Shown piece by piece: positions 45,522 to 55,314 of a DNA stretch of 64,000 bases. The DNA is from Diphasiastrum complanatum (taxonomy: Eukaryota > Streptophyta > Lycopodiopsida > Lycopodiales > Lycopodiaceae). The position numbers were made by a program, and so were the translations under genes. The notes beneath the pieces are model-generated. The model saw only the letters and a program-made list of their open reading frames with translations, made no database searches and was not told where the DNA came from. Position 1 is the stretch's first letter. Each line of letters opens with the position of its first letter. The stretch covers positions 45,357,592 to 45,421,591 of the forward strand of contig CM055109.1 in assembly GCA_029204225.1 (NCBI GenBank), in the 5' to 3' direction.

Positions 45522-46790
45522 TTACTGTGACAACGAATCTCTGCAAGAAAAGAAAACGATTGGATTGCAATAATAATTTTTGAAAAAGAGATGGATGGAT
45601 GTTAGTTGGAGGAGGTTCTGAAGCCTTTGTTGGGTAAATTCCTCTGTATTGAGACGTTCAATGATAGCTACTCTCATACTAGGAACAACAAACTCAATAG
45701 GCATTACGACTTCATGTTCGTACACCATCTGAAATGGCGTTCACCTTGAAGGTGGTTCTGAAAGCCCATAGAGTTGCGTGAAGTTTGTGTTCCCAATTCA
45801 AGCGTGAGGCCTCTACCATCTTCATGATAATGCTGCAAATAGTCTTGTTCGATGACTCTGCTTGTCCATTGCATCGTGGGTAATAGGGCATGCTTTTCCT
45901 ACTGACAACCAGATACGAGAATAACAAGTGAGTGATAGTTTCATTTGAGAAATGCATTTTGTGATCACTCACGAGTTCACGTGGACACCCAAAACAAACT
46001 AGGAAATTTTCGTACATGAATTTTGTAGTGGAGTTGGCATCAGCCTTCCTCACTGCCTTGGCTTCGACCCATTTGGTCATGTAATTTGTGGCTACGATGA
46101 TATAACCATCTTGGGATCCTCGCTCAACCGGACGAATAGGGCCGACATAGGCAATGCCCCATTTCTCAAATGGCATCTCAGCCAAGATAGGTCAGAACGA
46201 CATTCTATCTTTTTCCTAGGTTCTATTGAACCATTGGCACATGTCACACCTCTTAATCTGGTAGTGAATATCCTTGAACATTGTGAGCCACCGCAACCCA
46301 TGTTGTAGCACTTTGCGGTTGGTAGCTTCAGCAGTAAAATGCCCTCTATCTATTCCTTCGTGGGCGATACTTACTACTTGGAGCACTTCGTGCATAAGGA
46401 CGCATCAGCTTATAATTCCATCGTTGCACATGAGATATAATTGTACAACTATCAACGTGTAGGATGCAAATTTAATAATCAACCTGCGTTGTTCCACCTT
46501 GTTCACCTATGGGGGAGGATGTCCCGACATAAGATATCCCACAATGTCAGCTGCCCACTCAAGAACAACATCGATGGTGAACAATATGGTGTTAGGGAGT
46601 TCATCATCTACCCCTCTGCTCTCAAGAACATTGCAAATCCATGAGAGGTGATTGGCCAAATAGTGTTGCTTACCCGTGGGGATGACTATTTTAAAGTCGA
46701 ACTCTTGGAGAAGCAGTATCCACCTAGTGATTCGTCCGGTAGTGCACTGTTTATTAACCAGATATAGAAGGGCTTCACAAGAACACATGT
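45522..46790 (-). pseudogene. Ty3/gypsy RNase H and integrase fragment
   Basis: From the right: LYLVNKQCTTGRITRWILLL and GKQHYLANHLSWI (end of RNase H), a tether, CDMCQWF (integrase zinc finger), PFEKWGIAYVGPIRP, YMTKWVEAKAV, LVSDHKMHFSNE, NGQAESSNKTI, and after a frame break FQMVYEHEVVMPIEF. The first catalytic Asp (GIDFVGP) is Ala in GIAYVGP. Stops and frameshifts occur. It is cut on the right by the CACTA-like element X. Confidence 0.87.
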
Positions 46791-46854
46791 TGCAAATATC
46801 CACACAAATATCCATGCACAATACAAAGGAGCATGTGCGGGCAAAAAAACATTT

Positions 46855-47245
46855 GCGTGGATATAGCCGTGGATTGGCGTGGATATACGCGTGGATATGG
46901 GCGCGTGGATGTTCCACGCAAGTGTCATTTCCGGCAGCAGATCGGCTGGATGTCGGAAAATTCAAACTGCATGGATTATCCACACCAACTCCGACAACTG
47001 GCAGCCTAGTAAACATCCGACACCCGGAGCCGAAAATGGGAATTTTTAGTTTTGCGTGGATAATCCACGCCACAGTAAATTTTTTTTAAAAAAAAGCTCG
47101 GCTTTCGCGTGGATATCGCGTGGATACCTCGTGGATAATTATCCACGCGTGTAATCCACGCAAAAAAAAATTTATCCATGCGAAATCCAGAAAGCTGGGG
47201 CCGTGAATACCGCATGGATAATTTTTTTTTTATATCCACGTGGTA
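46855..47245. repeat. Left subterminal repeat array of element X
   Basis: At least fifteen full or near copies of GCGTGGAT or ATCCACGC in about 390 bp, in both orientations, with some head-to-tail pairs forming palindromes. Confidence 0.88.
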
Positions 47246-47730
47246 TCCACTCAATTTTTTTTGACCAAAAAAAAAACATTTGGCACGAACTAAAATGTGG
47301 TTCGCACCTAAACTAGATATCAATTTTCTTTTTCATGTTGTGTGAGAGAGAGAAAAAGAGAGTATAGATGGGAGTGAGGATGAGATGGGGATGAATGTGA
47401 GTGAGAAGATTGATAGTGTTTAGGATTTTTAATTCATTGATGGATGTTAATAATATGTGTAGGCTTGGATATGAGAAATGAAAAAAGAGCTTTCATTGCA
47501 AAGGATTGAAAGATCAAGTGCATGCAAAAGGAAAAGCAAAGATTGCAAAACAATGGAAATACAATAGTAAAGGTAAATTCACATTTATTTTGATTCATTT
47601 GATATTTAGTTGATAACTTTATGTGTTATCTATTGATGCATTATATTGTGGTTTCCATTACTTTCCATTGTGCTTTCCATTACTTTCTATTATGCATTCT
47701 AGCGTGCAAATCATGTGCTAAAATAAAAAC

Positions 47731-47856
47731 ATTGCATTGAATTCATCAATAGATACATTTGCATTCCATAGATGTGCATTAAATAGACTATACATTGCAT
47801 TGAATACATCAATAGATACATTTGCATTCAATAGATGTGCATTCAATAGACTATAC
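47731..47856. repeat. 63-bp tandem duplication in element X
   Basis: ATTGCATTGAATTCATCAATAG at 47731 recurs at 47794 with few changes, followed in both by ATACATTTGCATTC and ATAGATGTGCATT. Confidence 0.9.
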
Positions 47857-48023
47857 ATTTGCATTCATGAATTAAAAATATATGCATTCAAAATTTTTGC
47901 AAGAATGATGTGGTGCCAAAACATTGTATTGATTGATTTTTTTAAAAAAGTACATTGATGAGAGAATAAATTCTCCCTTCCTACATTGCCTTCTACAAGG
48001 CCTTACATTTAATTTAGAAACCT

Positions 48024-49137
48024 CTACTCATCATCACTTCCTCCCTCCTCGCCTCCTTCGTCTTGTAGGTGTACATTGGTGTCTACATCTTCAAACTCCC
48101 CTTCGCTCTCATTCACGTTCTCTTCCACATTTTGCTCTCCAAAATTTTCTACATTTTCTTCCACATCACGAACGCTTGAAGTTGTAGAGCCTCTATACAA
48201 AATAGAATCAAAGATTCAATTAAATTGAGATTAAACTTACTTGTAAATCACAAAGTAAACAATCACAAAACAATAAAGGTTAAGAGTTTACGATTGGAAA
48301 CAATCCATGGGATTCCATAAAAGCTTTAAGGCCAGCATATCCATGATCATAACCTTGTTTGTAATCCGCGGCATCATGTGTCTTCCAAAATCACTAAGCT
48401 ACATTCAACAAAAAAAACATAGTTTAGCAATACAATATAGTTTAGCAATAAAAAAACATTAACAATCTCACTACAAAAATAGAATCATAGTAAAAAATAT
48501 TGCACTTACAAATTGGGCCTTGAGATTGTCCCTTCCTCCCGATCCCAAGTGACTTTGGCCATGTTTTAAGAGCTTCTCGGCGGCGGCCCTACGTTGTTGT
48601 TCATACCCCTTTCACCTTCCTCCAATCCCTTTTGGAGCACCATCCAGGCTTCGTGGGATTCTTGGGATTCCTCACGGCTCTTCTCATCAATTGCCTTTTG
48701 TTTCGAATCCAAAGGCACATTGAATTCAAGGCCCAAGTCCTACTAAAAGCATTGGATTGAGGGAATTCAGAATATAAAGTCTCTATTATTTTATTTTTGT
48801 CTTCAAGCGATTGGGAGGACCAATTGATCATGTAATCCTTACCAAAATATAAAGCAACTAAATCACGCAAACGGGCATGAACTACATTGTCACGCATATT
48901 TTTTATAACTCCACCACGTGGATTAAGATCATAATACACACGACACGATTCTTGGGAAGGGGCATCTTCGGAAGCTCTTCTCTCATATGATTCACCTAAA
49001 AAAGATAACACAAGATTTTTTATTCTATCTCTTTGTTGAGGAGATAGATTCTCAAACCACTCTTGATTATATTCTTCGGGCTCCTCACAAGTTCTTCTCC
49101 TAAATGGTCTCCCACTTGACCTACCACTTGAAGACAT
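48024..49137 (-). pseudogene. TNPA-like (Transposase_24-type) gene of element X
   Basis: Exon A (49137-48488): MSSSGRSSGRPFRRRTCEEP, WFENLSPQQRDRIKNLVLSF, VYYDLNPRGGVIKNMRDNV, SRTWALNSMCLWIRNKRQLM and KPGWCSKRDWRKVKG. One extra G near 48607 shifts the frame, after which AAAEKLLKHGQSHLGSGG and a GTAAGT donor follow. Exon B (about 48400-48294) reads FWKTHDAADYKQGYDHGY. Exon C (about 48193-48024) is an acidic tail ending GGSDDE. The same layout is found in element Y at 51.8-52.9 kb, supporting the model. TNPA proteins bind subterminal repeats and help excision. Family call is tentative. Confidence 0.65.
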
Positions 49138-49467
49138 TGTAGCAAAGAAAAACTTTAAAAGTTAGAAAGTACTGAAAAATGGGAGTGAAAGAGTAGTGAA
49201 AACTGTTAGATTAGAAGAGTAAGTAATGACAAGAAAGCAATAGATAAATAGTAAGCAAGATCACTACCAAGCAAGATCAATAGAGCAAGCAATAGCAAGA
49301 GCAAGATCACTAGCAAGGAAGCAAACAAGCAAGATGTATAGAGCGTGGAAGAGCAATAGCAAGCAAGAGCACCAAACACTAGATTAGGAAAACCTATAAA
49401 ACTTGAAAGCAAAAGAAGAGGAGCAAGAATGCTCGCGAAAATGCTATTTTATTGGCATTCAAGTTTC

Positions 49468-49530
49468 ACGTGGATTATCCACGCAGAAGTTATCCACGCG
49501 TGGATAATCCACGCGATATCCACACGTGGT
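49468..49530. repeat. Right subterminal repeat array of element X
   Basis: CACGTGGATTATCCACGC, TTATCCACGCGTGGATAATC and related motifs in a row, matching the left array. Confidence 0.85.
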
Positions 49531-49540
49531 TTTCTTTTCC

Positions 49541-50560
49541 TCTCTTCACACGTGAGAGGGTCCCCCACACGGGCTTGCATGCTTTAAATGTCATTCAATA
49601 TTCTCATAATCTTTTCTAGATTTTATGAGAATATTTTATTGTAGGATTTTACATAAAATATATTTTTAAATATGATGGAACATAAAAAAATCAATTCAAA
49701 GATCATTATGGTAGTATTTAATTGTTAAAACTAGTTTTATATTGTTATAAATTATTTTTCTTGAGATTTGACATACAAGACAAAATCATGAGATAAGAAA
49801 TAGTACATATTATTATTAAACAAGTAATTTGACAAGTTTTTTAATATTTTATGACATAATATTATGTCAAATTGGTGATGTCATAAAACATTTAGTTTAT
49901 AAATAATAAAGGTGTCATAGATTTAATATAATTTGATGACATGATTATCTGGTCAAATAGAAAAAATTTGCATTTGTCATGTGGCCTCTTAAATGGTTGC
50001 ATGGGGTCATTTAGATTTATGATCAAAAGCATTTATGTTATATTGAGGACCTTAGTGATATGTGACCTATATGATATATCTTTTTAATTGTTGGTGTGTG
50101 ACCTATATAACCTTATATGAAATCATAGTAATTAGTTGACATATCATTTATCATTGTAATAAAGATGTTGATTAATGGTGTGCTATCTAGTATATGATTG
50201 ATTGACATTGTCCAATTGCTCGTCTTTTCTTTTCGATTCGATGAACATCATCTTGCATACAAAGCAACCATAGATGGAAAGGGCGAATGCATATTGCTCC
50301 TCATGAAATAGCATGGCACACTAGGCCAATCCAAAGAGATTTATCTCTAACTAACTCGAGCCAAGTATTAATTAATCAAATGAGTGATTGAGTGGGAAAT
50401 GAATCAATTGAGTATATGACTGATTGTTTGATTTTGATCATTCCATCTTGAAAGAAAGATTGAGTGAGATCATCACTCATCTTGGACAAGAGTTCAAACT
50501 GAAAGCTTCAAACATTGACTGCTATGTGGTCTTTAAATTAGTTGAGATAGGCCTGAGCGC
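49541..50560. other. AT-rich intergenic region with a 13-bp hairpin
   Basis: No gene recognised. AATATTCTCATAA (49597-49609) and TTATGAGAATATT (49623-49635) form a perfect inverted repeat with a 13-nt loop. Confidence 0.5.
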
Positions 50561-50599
50561 ACTATCTACTGATGTCTAACGTTGGTCAGTATGAACCTC

Positions 50600-51090
50600 A
50601 TTTTGATTGCTCGTCATGTGTTGCCCCACCCAAGCAATTTTCTTTATAGCAATGTAGATCCCACACGTGTTGCTCCAGACGTGCAGTTTCACACGTGCAT
50701 ATACAGACGTGTAGTTTCACATGTCAGTTACTAATTGGGCCATGTGTCGCAAGTATTCACACGTGCCAACTTTTTTTGCCTATATAAGTCAATGCCTGGG
50801 GATTGTACAGGTTTTCGCGTAATTTGCTTTCACCTTCGATTGCTTCCGTACGACTTGCATACGTAATATCACCATCACGCGAGCGATCTCATCCCTAGGC
50901 ATGTCCCTAATACCCTCTTGCGTCGTAGCGATATCAGCCTGAATGTGCCCAATATCGCCATCACGCGAGCCCCTTCCTCTCCTCGCCTGACTCTGCTACT
51001 CTCTCGTGTCGTAGCGATATCATTCTCCAAGTTCCCAGTGTAGCCATCACGTGAGAGAATCTAACTTTCTCTACTATTGTATCTTTATCT
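50600..51090 (+). mobile_element. copia-5 5' LTR region with promoter
   Basis: CCTATATAAGTC (TATA box near 50778) lies downstream of a cluster of ACGTG motifs (50665-50765) and upstream of GC-rich 86-bp repeats. TGGTACTCAACACC near 51096 looks like a degenerate primer site. Position before an integrase fragment on the same strand supports an LTR. The ends are not defined. Confidence 0.5.
50865..51060. repeat. 86-bp tandem repeat, two and a third units
   Basis: Units start at 50865, 50951 and 51037 with AATATCRCCATCACGCGAG (third degenerate) and each full unit contains GTCGTAGCGATATCA. Unusually GC- and CpG-rich for this window. Confidence 0.85.
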
Positions 51091-51204
51091 TCATGTGGTA
51101 CTCAACACCAACGACAGTGACAGACGACTCGAAGGCGTTCTGTTCATGCCGTAGCAAGAATAGCAGATGCAAGGATGCGTGTGACATTTTCTGACGAAGC
51201 ATGC

Positions 51205-51675
51205 AACGTTCATTGATGATTATAGTAAATTTGCCAGACTGTATTTTAGCCAGAATAAATCTGAAGCACTTGATAAATTCACAGAATATGTGAATTGGAT
51301 AGAGAGATGCACAGGCAACAAAGTGAAAATCAGGACAGATCGAGGTGGCGAATACATCTCGAATCGGTTCACTGACTTCTGTAATAATCGTGGCATCATT
51401 CACAGAAGGACTACAGCCTATACACCGCAGCACAATGGTGTTGCACAAAGAAAGAATAGGACCCTAATGGAAGCTGTTAGATGCATGATGGCCTACTCAA
51501 AAGCTCCAAGGGTACTATGGGCTGAAGCAGTAGCTACAACCGCATACATCCAGCTTAGGATTGGGAAGTCCGGTGTCCCTCACATGACACCACACGAATT
51601 ATGGTGGGGTAGAAAGTCCAACGTGTCTCACGTCAGAATCTTTGGCTATGCAGCTTATGCACATATTCCTGACAT
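51205..51675 (+). pseudogene. copia-5 integrase core
   Basis: Reads FIDDYSKFARLYFSQNKSEA, KVKIRTDRGGEYISNRF, YTPQHNGVAQRKNRTLMEAV, YSKAPRVLWAEAVATTAYI and VSHVRIFGYAAYAHIP. The catalytic Glu of the triad (NGVAERKN) is Gln, so it could not join DNA. Gag and protease before it are missing (deletion near 51200), and it is cut at about 51675 by CACTA-like element Y. Confidence 0.88.
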
Positions 51676-51815
51676 TTCAATTTTTGAAAAAAACATTGCA
51701 CATATAAAAGCAATGGCAATATAACACGATCATTTGCAATAATAATATTTTCATAATATGAATCAATGTATTACAAAATTTGTGCTTTAATGTCGCACGA
51801 GTCTTTCTAAATCTA

Positions 51816-52861
51816 ACATCAAAAAAAATTTATAAATCTAATATACTCATCGTCGTCGTGATGTCCAGTCTGCATGAACACAAACAAACAAACTACAATA
51901 ATATTTAATGCTTGATCGTATTAAATTAAATAAAATTGACGTCATGATACAAACCACATTAGTATGAATACAAAAATTAGTACTTACATTTGGAGGATGA
52001 CCCTCATTCTTTAGTTTGTCGACTAATGTCTCGTACGATTCCCTGTAGGCATATTCGTATTCCTTTTTAGTTGGCAGACGTCCATAGTCTGCCAACTATC
52101 CATGCATTCAATTTAAGTTGAAATTTTTTTAGGGCTACGTTGAAGCAGCTAGTCATAATGCATTTAAAAAAATAAAAACATATGAAATCAAAGATAAACT
52201 ATAAGAGTAGTGTAAGTTCACTTACCATGCTTGCTTGCAATCTCGGCTTTCTGCTCGAGCCCAACCTAGAATTGCCTATCCCATGCATCCTAGCGGCCGC
52301 AGCATCTTTCTGAATCTTGTATTTATCTGGTGTTCGTTCATCCGCTTTTACACGGTTCCAATCATTTCTTGAACATTGGGAGGGCTTGGATTGCCCGTCT
52401 CTATAAGCTCGTTGTGCCATATCACGACGATGCCTAATCCATAAGCTCATATGCTTATGAATTTCCTTCTCCTCGAATTTCTCTTCTTGTTGGAATTCGT
52501 CACGAAGGGTACCAATAACCTATCGTTTATCGGCGGCAGGTTGTTCGGACCATTTACTAAATAATCTATCGCCAAAATGGCGTTGACATAAAGAATAGAG
52601 TCGGTCCAAAACCACCCTCCCTTTTCTATTGGCAATTATATTGCCTTGAGGATCCACGTCATAATATGGATTTGTGGATGACTCTTCGGTGGGGGCAGGA
52701 GCCGCGGCCACTTGTGAGGGACCACCCTCATCTTGGCTAAGCATACTTTGCAGTTGTGTTTTTTGCCCAGGAGTTAATGATTCATATAATTTTTTTACAA
52801 AGTCTCCCGAGCTTTCACCACTGTCTGCTCCGACATGATTACTGCATTCATAAACATACAA
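51816..52861 (-). pseudogene. TNPA-like (Transposase_24-type) gene of element Y
   Basis: Exon A from about 52835 reads SGDFVKKLYESLTPGQKTQL, STNPYYDVDPQGNIIANRKG and FSKWSEQPAADKR, an in-frame TAG, then IRHRRDMAQRAYRDG, CSRNDWNRVKADERTPDKYK, GIGNSRLGSSRKPRLQASM and a GTAAGT donor near 52225. Exon B (about 52082-51988): YGRLPTKKEYEYAYRESYET. Exon C (from 51866): TGHHDDDEYI. It parallels the X gene exon by exon, with low identity. Confidence 0.65.
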
Positions 52862-53122
52862 TACATTACAATAATCCCTAATATATTGAAATGAAGTAAA
52901 AAAGAAAATCGATTACAGAACTTTAATGCATATTAAAGTAGAACTTTCATACTTGTGTTAACAAAAGAAGAGAGATATGTGTGTAGAGTTCGAACCTGCA
53001 CCAAGATGCAAAAGAATCATATAAGCGACAATGTATAAGAATAGTTCTATCTAAAAATTAAAACATTAGAATCATACAATAATTTTATGTTATTTGTGTT
53101 TTGTACTTGTGCATATATGCAG

Positions 53123-54346
53123 TTTATCACAACGAGATGAATTACATTCAGATCAGTCTAGCGATGAAGACACTACTCAAGTTAACAGGGTAAGTAATAA
53201 ACATGCATGTTTTCTTGTTCATAGAAAACTTTGTTATTATAAGATAAAATATTGTGCTAAGAATGTACTTGATTTTTGTTTCTCGTAAAGACAAAATAAA
53301 ATATGGTGCACATGCCTCAAGTGTGATGGACAAAAGATGCGTGAAAGACGCAGTGTTGAAAATCATTTGTGGAAGTTTGGACAAAAAGAAGAAGGTCAAC
53401 CATCGAATTTGGAAGACGTTGAGGTTTGTTAATTTTATATGATTGTTTTTTATTATAATCTTTGTCAATCTATATATGTCACTTATGAAATTTGTTTCAT
53501 GTGTGTAGCCAATATCGAATGTCATTCCACGGAGTTGATCCATCCGTGTTTAGTTACAATCAACATCAAGTTTTGATAGACATGAGAAAACAAAGAATGA
53601 AACAAATTGAAGAGGCAAACACAATTGGAAAAGAGAATAATCAACTTGATTCTAGTTATTATGATGATGAGGTGCAACACGATGAAGTAATGCACAACAT
53701 GTTTGAATCTTACTTTGAAACAAATGAGAATGATGATATGCATGCATCTTCTAATGAAAACGGAGATCACGAACAATTTGAGATGGGTGAAGACGAGATT
53801 CTATTGCGCAAGGAGGCAGACGCTCCTCTATATCATGGAGCATCCATTTCGAGACTAGCTACGTCAATTCTTATTCTAAACCTTCAAGCAACATACAAAT
53901 GGAGTGATCGTAGCGTGACATCTTTATTCGGGTACTTAACACATAACACAACTATTATACTTTATAGCATATTTACATTAAGTTAATTTTTTTTCTTTTC
54001 TAACAACTCCCAATGCTCTTTTTTTAGGTTGTTGCATCGAATACTTCCGAAAGAAAATGTGATACCTAAAATATGAAAAGAAGCACGAAAGATGATGACC
54101 GTGCTTGGAATGGATTACGACACAATACATGCACGTCCAGAAGACCATGTTCTATATAGAGGTGAGCATTCAGAAAAGCTTCAATGTCCCATGTGTAACG
54201 CTTCACGTTTTCGAGATGACGTACAAGGGGATAAAGTGCCACAAAAAGTGTTACGACATTTTTCAATTATCCCACGATTGCAACGTTTATTTCGATGTAA
54301 ATCTTTGGCACAACTAATGGATTGGTGTTGGAAGTATTTCTACTGA
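53123..54346 (+). pseudogene. TNP2-like CACTA transposase, N-terminal third
   Basis: Exons 53123-53189 (DELHSDQSSDEDTTQVNR), 53291-53423 (zinc-binding WCTCLKC and RRSVENHLWKFG), 53509-53931 (QYRMSFHGVDPSVFSYNQ, a long acidic stretch, ADAPLYHGASISRLATSILI, NLQATYKWSDRSVTSLFG) and 54028-54346 (LLHRILPKENVIPKI, TGA at 54074-54076, LGMDYDTIHARPEDHVLYRG, CPMCNASRF, VLRHFSIIPRLQRLFRCKSL). This is the conserved order of En/Spm TNP2 proteins. The rest of the catalytic domain is missing after 54346. Confidence 0.85.
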
Positions 54347-54350
54347 GTGC

Positions 54351-55314
54351 AGTGGCTAGATCTACTTACGGGTGTAGTATAGGGATGTAGAGATTCGTCC
54401 ACTTTTTAAGCTTCTACAATAAGCTTCAACGGAAATATGGACAGGAATGAGAGCACTAAGGCTTACCCAACTAGTGCCCGAAACGGAAATGAACTAATTA
54501 GTAACAACAATAAAAATCTTTGCTAAGGCTTACCCAACTAGCAAGGTGATTAGACTAATCCTAGATTAACACCTGAAGGGTAATAAAATGAGATTGCGGT
54601 TAATACTAAACAAATAAGCAATAATGAACATGCCACAATAAAACCGATGAAAAGGAGGCAAGGGGAGGCCCGAGCACCTTCCCTCAAGCTATGCACCTTT
54701 CCAAGGGGAACACAAATGGAATAGAATGATAATTCTCCAAATTAGAGAGCAAGATAGCTTAATCTCAAAAGTGTTATTTAAAATGCAAATACCTCTCCTT
54801 TTATGGCAAGGAGGGTCTTCCATAAGTGTCTACTAACTTATGGGACTAATCTGTTCCTAGCCTTTCTAGAACTTCTAACTTAGGATTTAGAACTTCAATT
54901 TTCTTAACTTAGAACAACTTAAGATAAAATATTTCTAATCTTAAATTTTCTAAGTCTAAGCTCTAAGTTTAAGCTATTTTATTATTATTTAAGCTTCTAC
55001 TCATGGAGTTACAAAACACATGCCATGGCTTGAAGTTTATTGACAGATACTCATACGTGGTCTTACAAAACACATGGCACGAAGTTTTTTTATTTTTTTA
55101 TTTTCTCTGTGTTAGCACAGTTGCTAACATTATGTCCCACCCCAATCGACGCCTTTTTGTCCTAGATTTTCTGTGCTTCTTGGAGGCGAGACTATTGCTG
55201 TCGAGAGTGGTAGATGGTCGTCCCAATGCCTTCCATCATTTGCCACCGTAATTTGTTTAGGAAGGGCGTGGGTTTGTAATAATGGAGCATACCTTGGAGA
55301 AAGTTATGGATTTT
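54351..55314. other. Probable 3' flank or LTR of gypsy B, no gene
   Basis: The third ORF of the minus-strand gypsy B ends at 55315, so its 3' LTR is expected here. No TG...CA ends or polypurine tract could be identified with confidence. Confidence 0.3.

Larger units (their letters stand above)
46795..49540 (-). mobile_element. CACTA-like non-autonomous element X
   Basis: Both ends carry dense arrays of GCGTGGAT/ATCCACGC in mixed orientation (46855-47245 and 49468-49530). Each array includes the same 17-bp palindrome GCGTGGATAATCCACGC (47054-47070; 49498-49514). In En/Spm-type elements TNPA binds such subterminal repeats. Inside lies a TNPA-like gene (minus) and no TNP2 transposase. Exact termini and target duplications could not be fixed; no CACTA end triplet was identified, so the superfamily rests on the gene and repeat layout. 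Confidence 0.65.
51680..54350. mobile_element. CACTA-like element Y remnant with divergent genes
   Basis: A TNPA-like gene on the minus strand (51816-52861) and a TNP2-like transposase on the plus strand (53123-54346) sit head to head about 260 bp apart. Subterminal repeats like those of X are not seen, and the transposase is cut off, so the element is truncated at least on the right. Confidence 0.65.

Noticed and set aside
48469-48480. CACTACAAAAAT as a CACTA terminus
   Set aside because: It lies inside an intron of the element X gene, has no partner and no target duplication.
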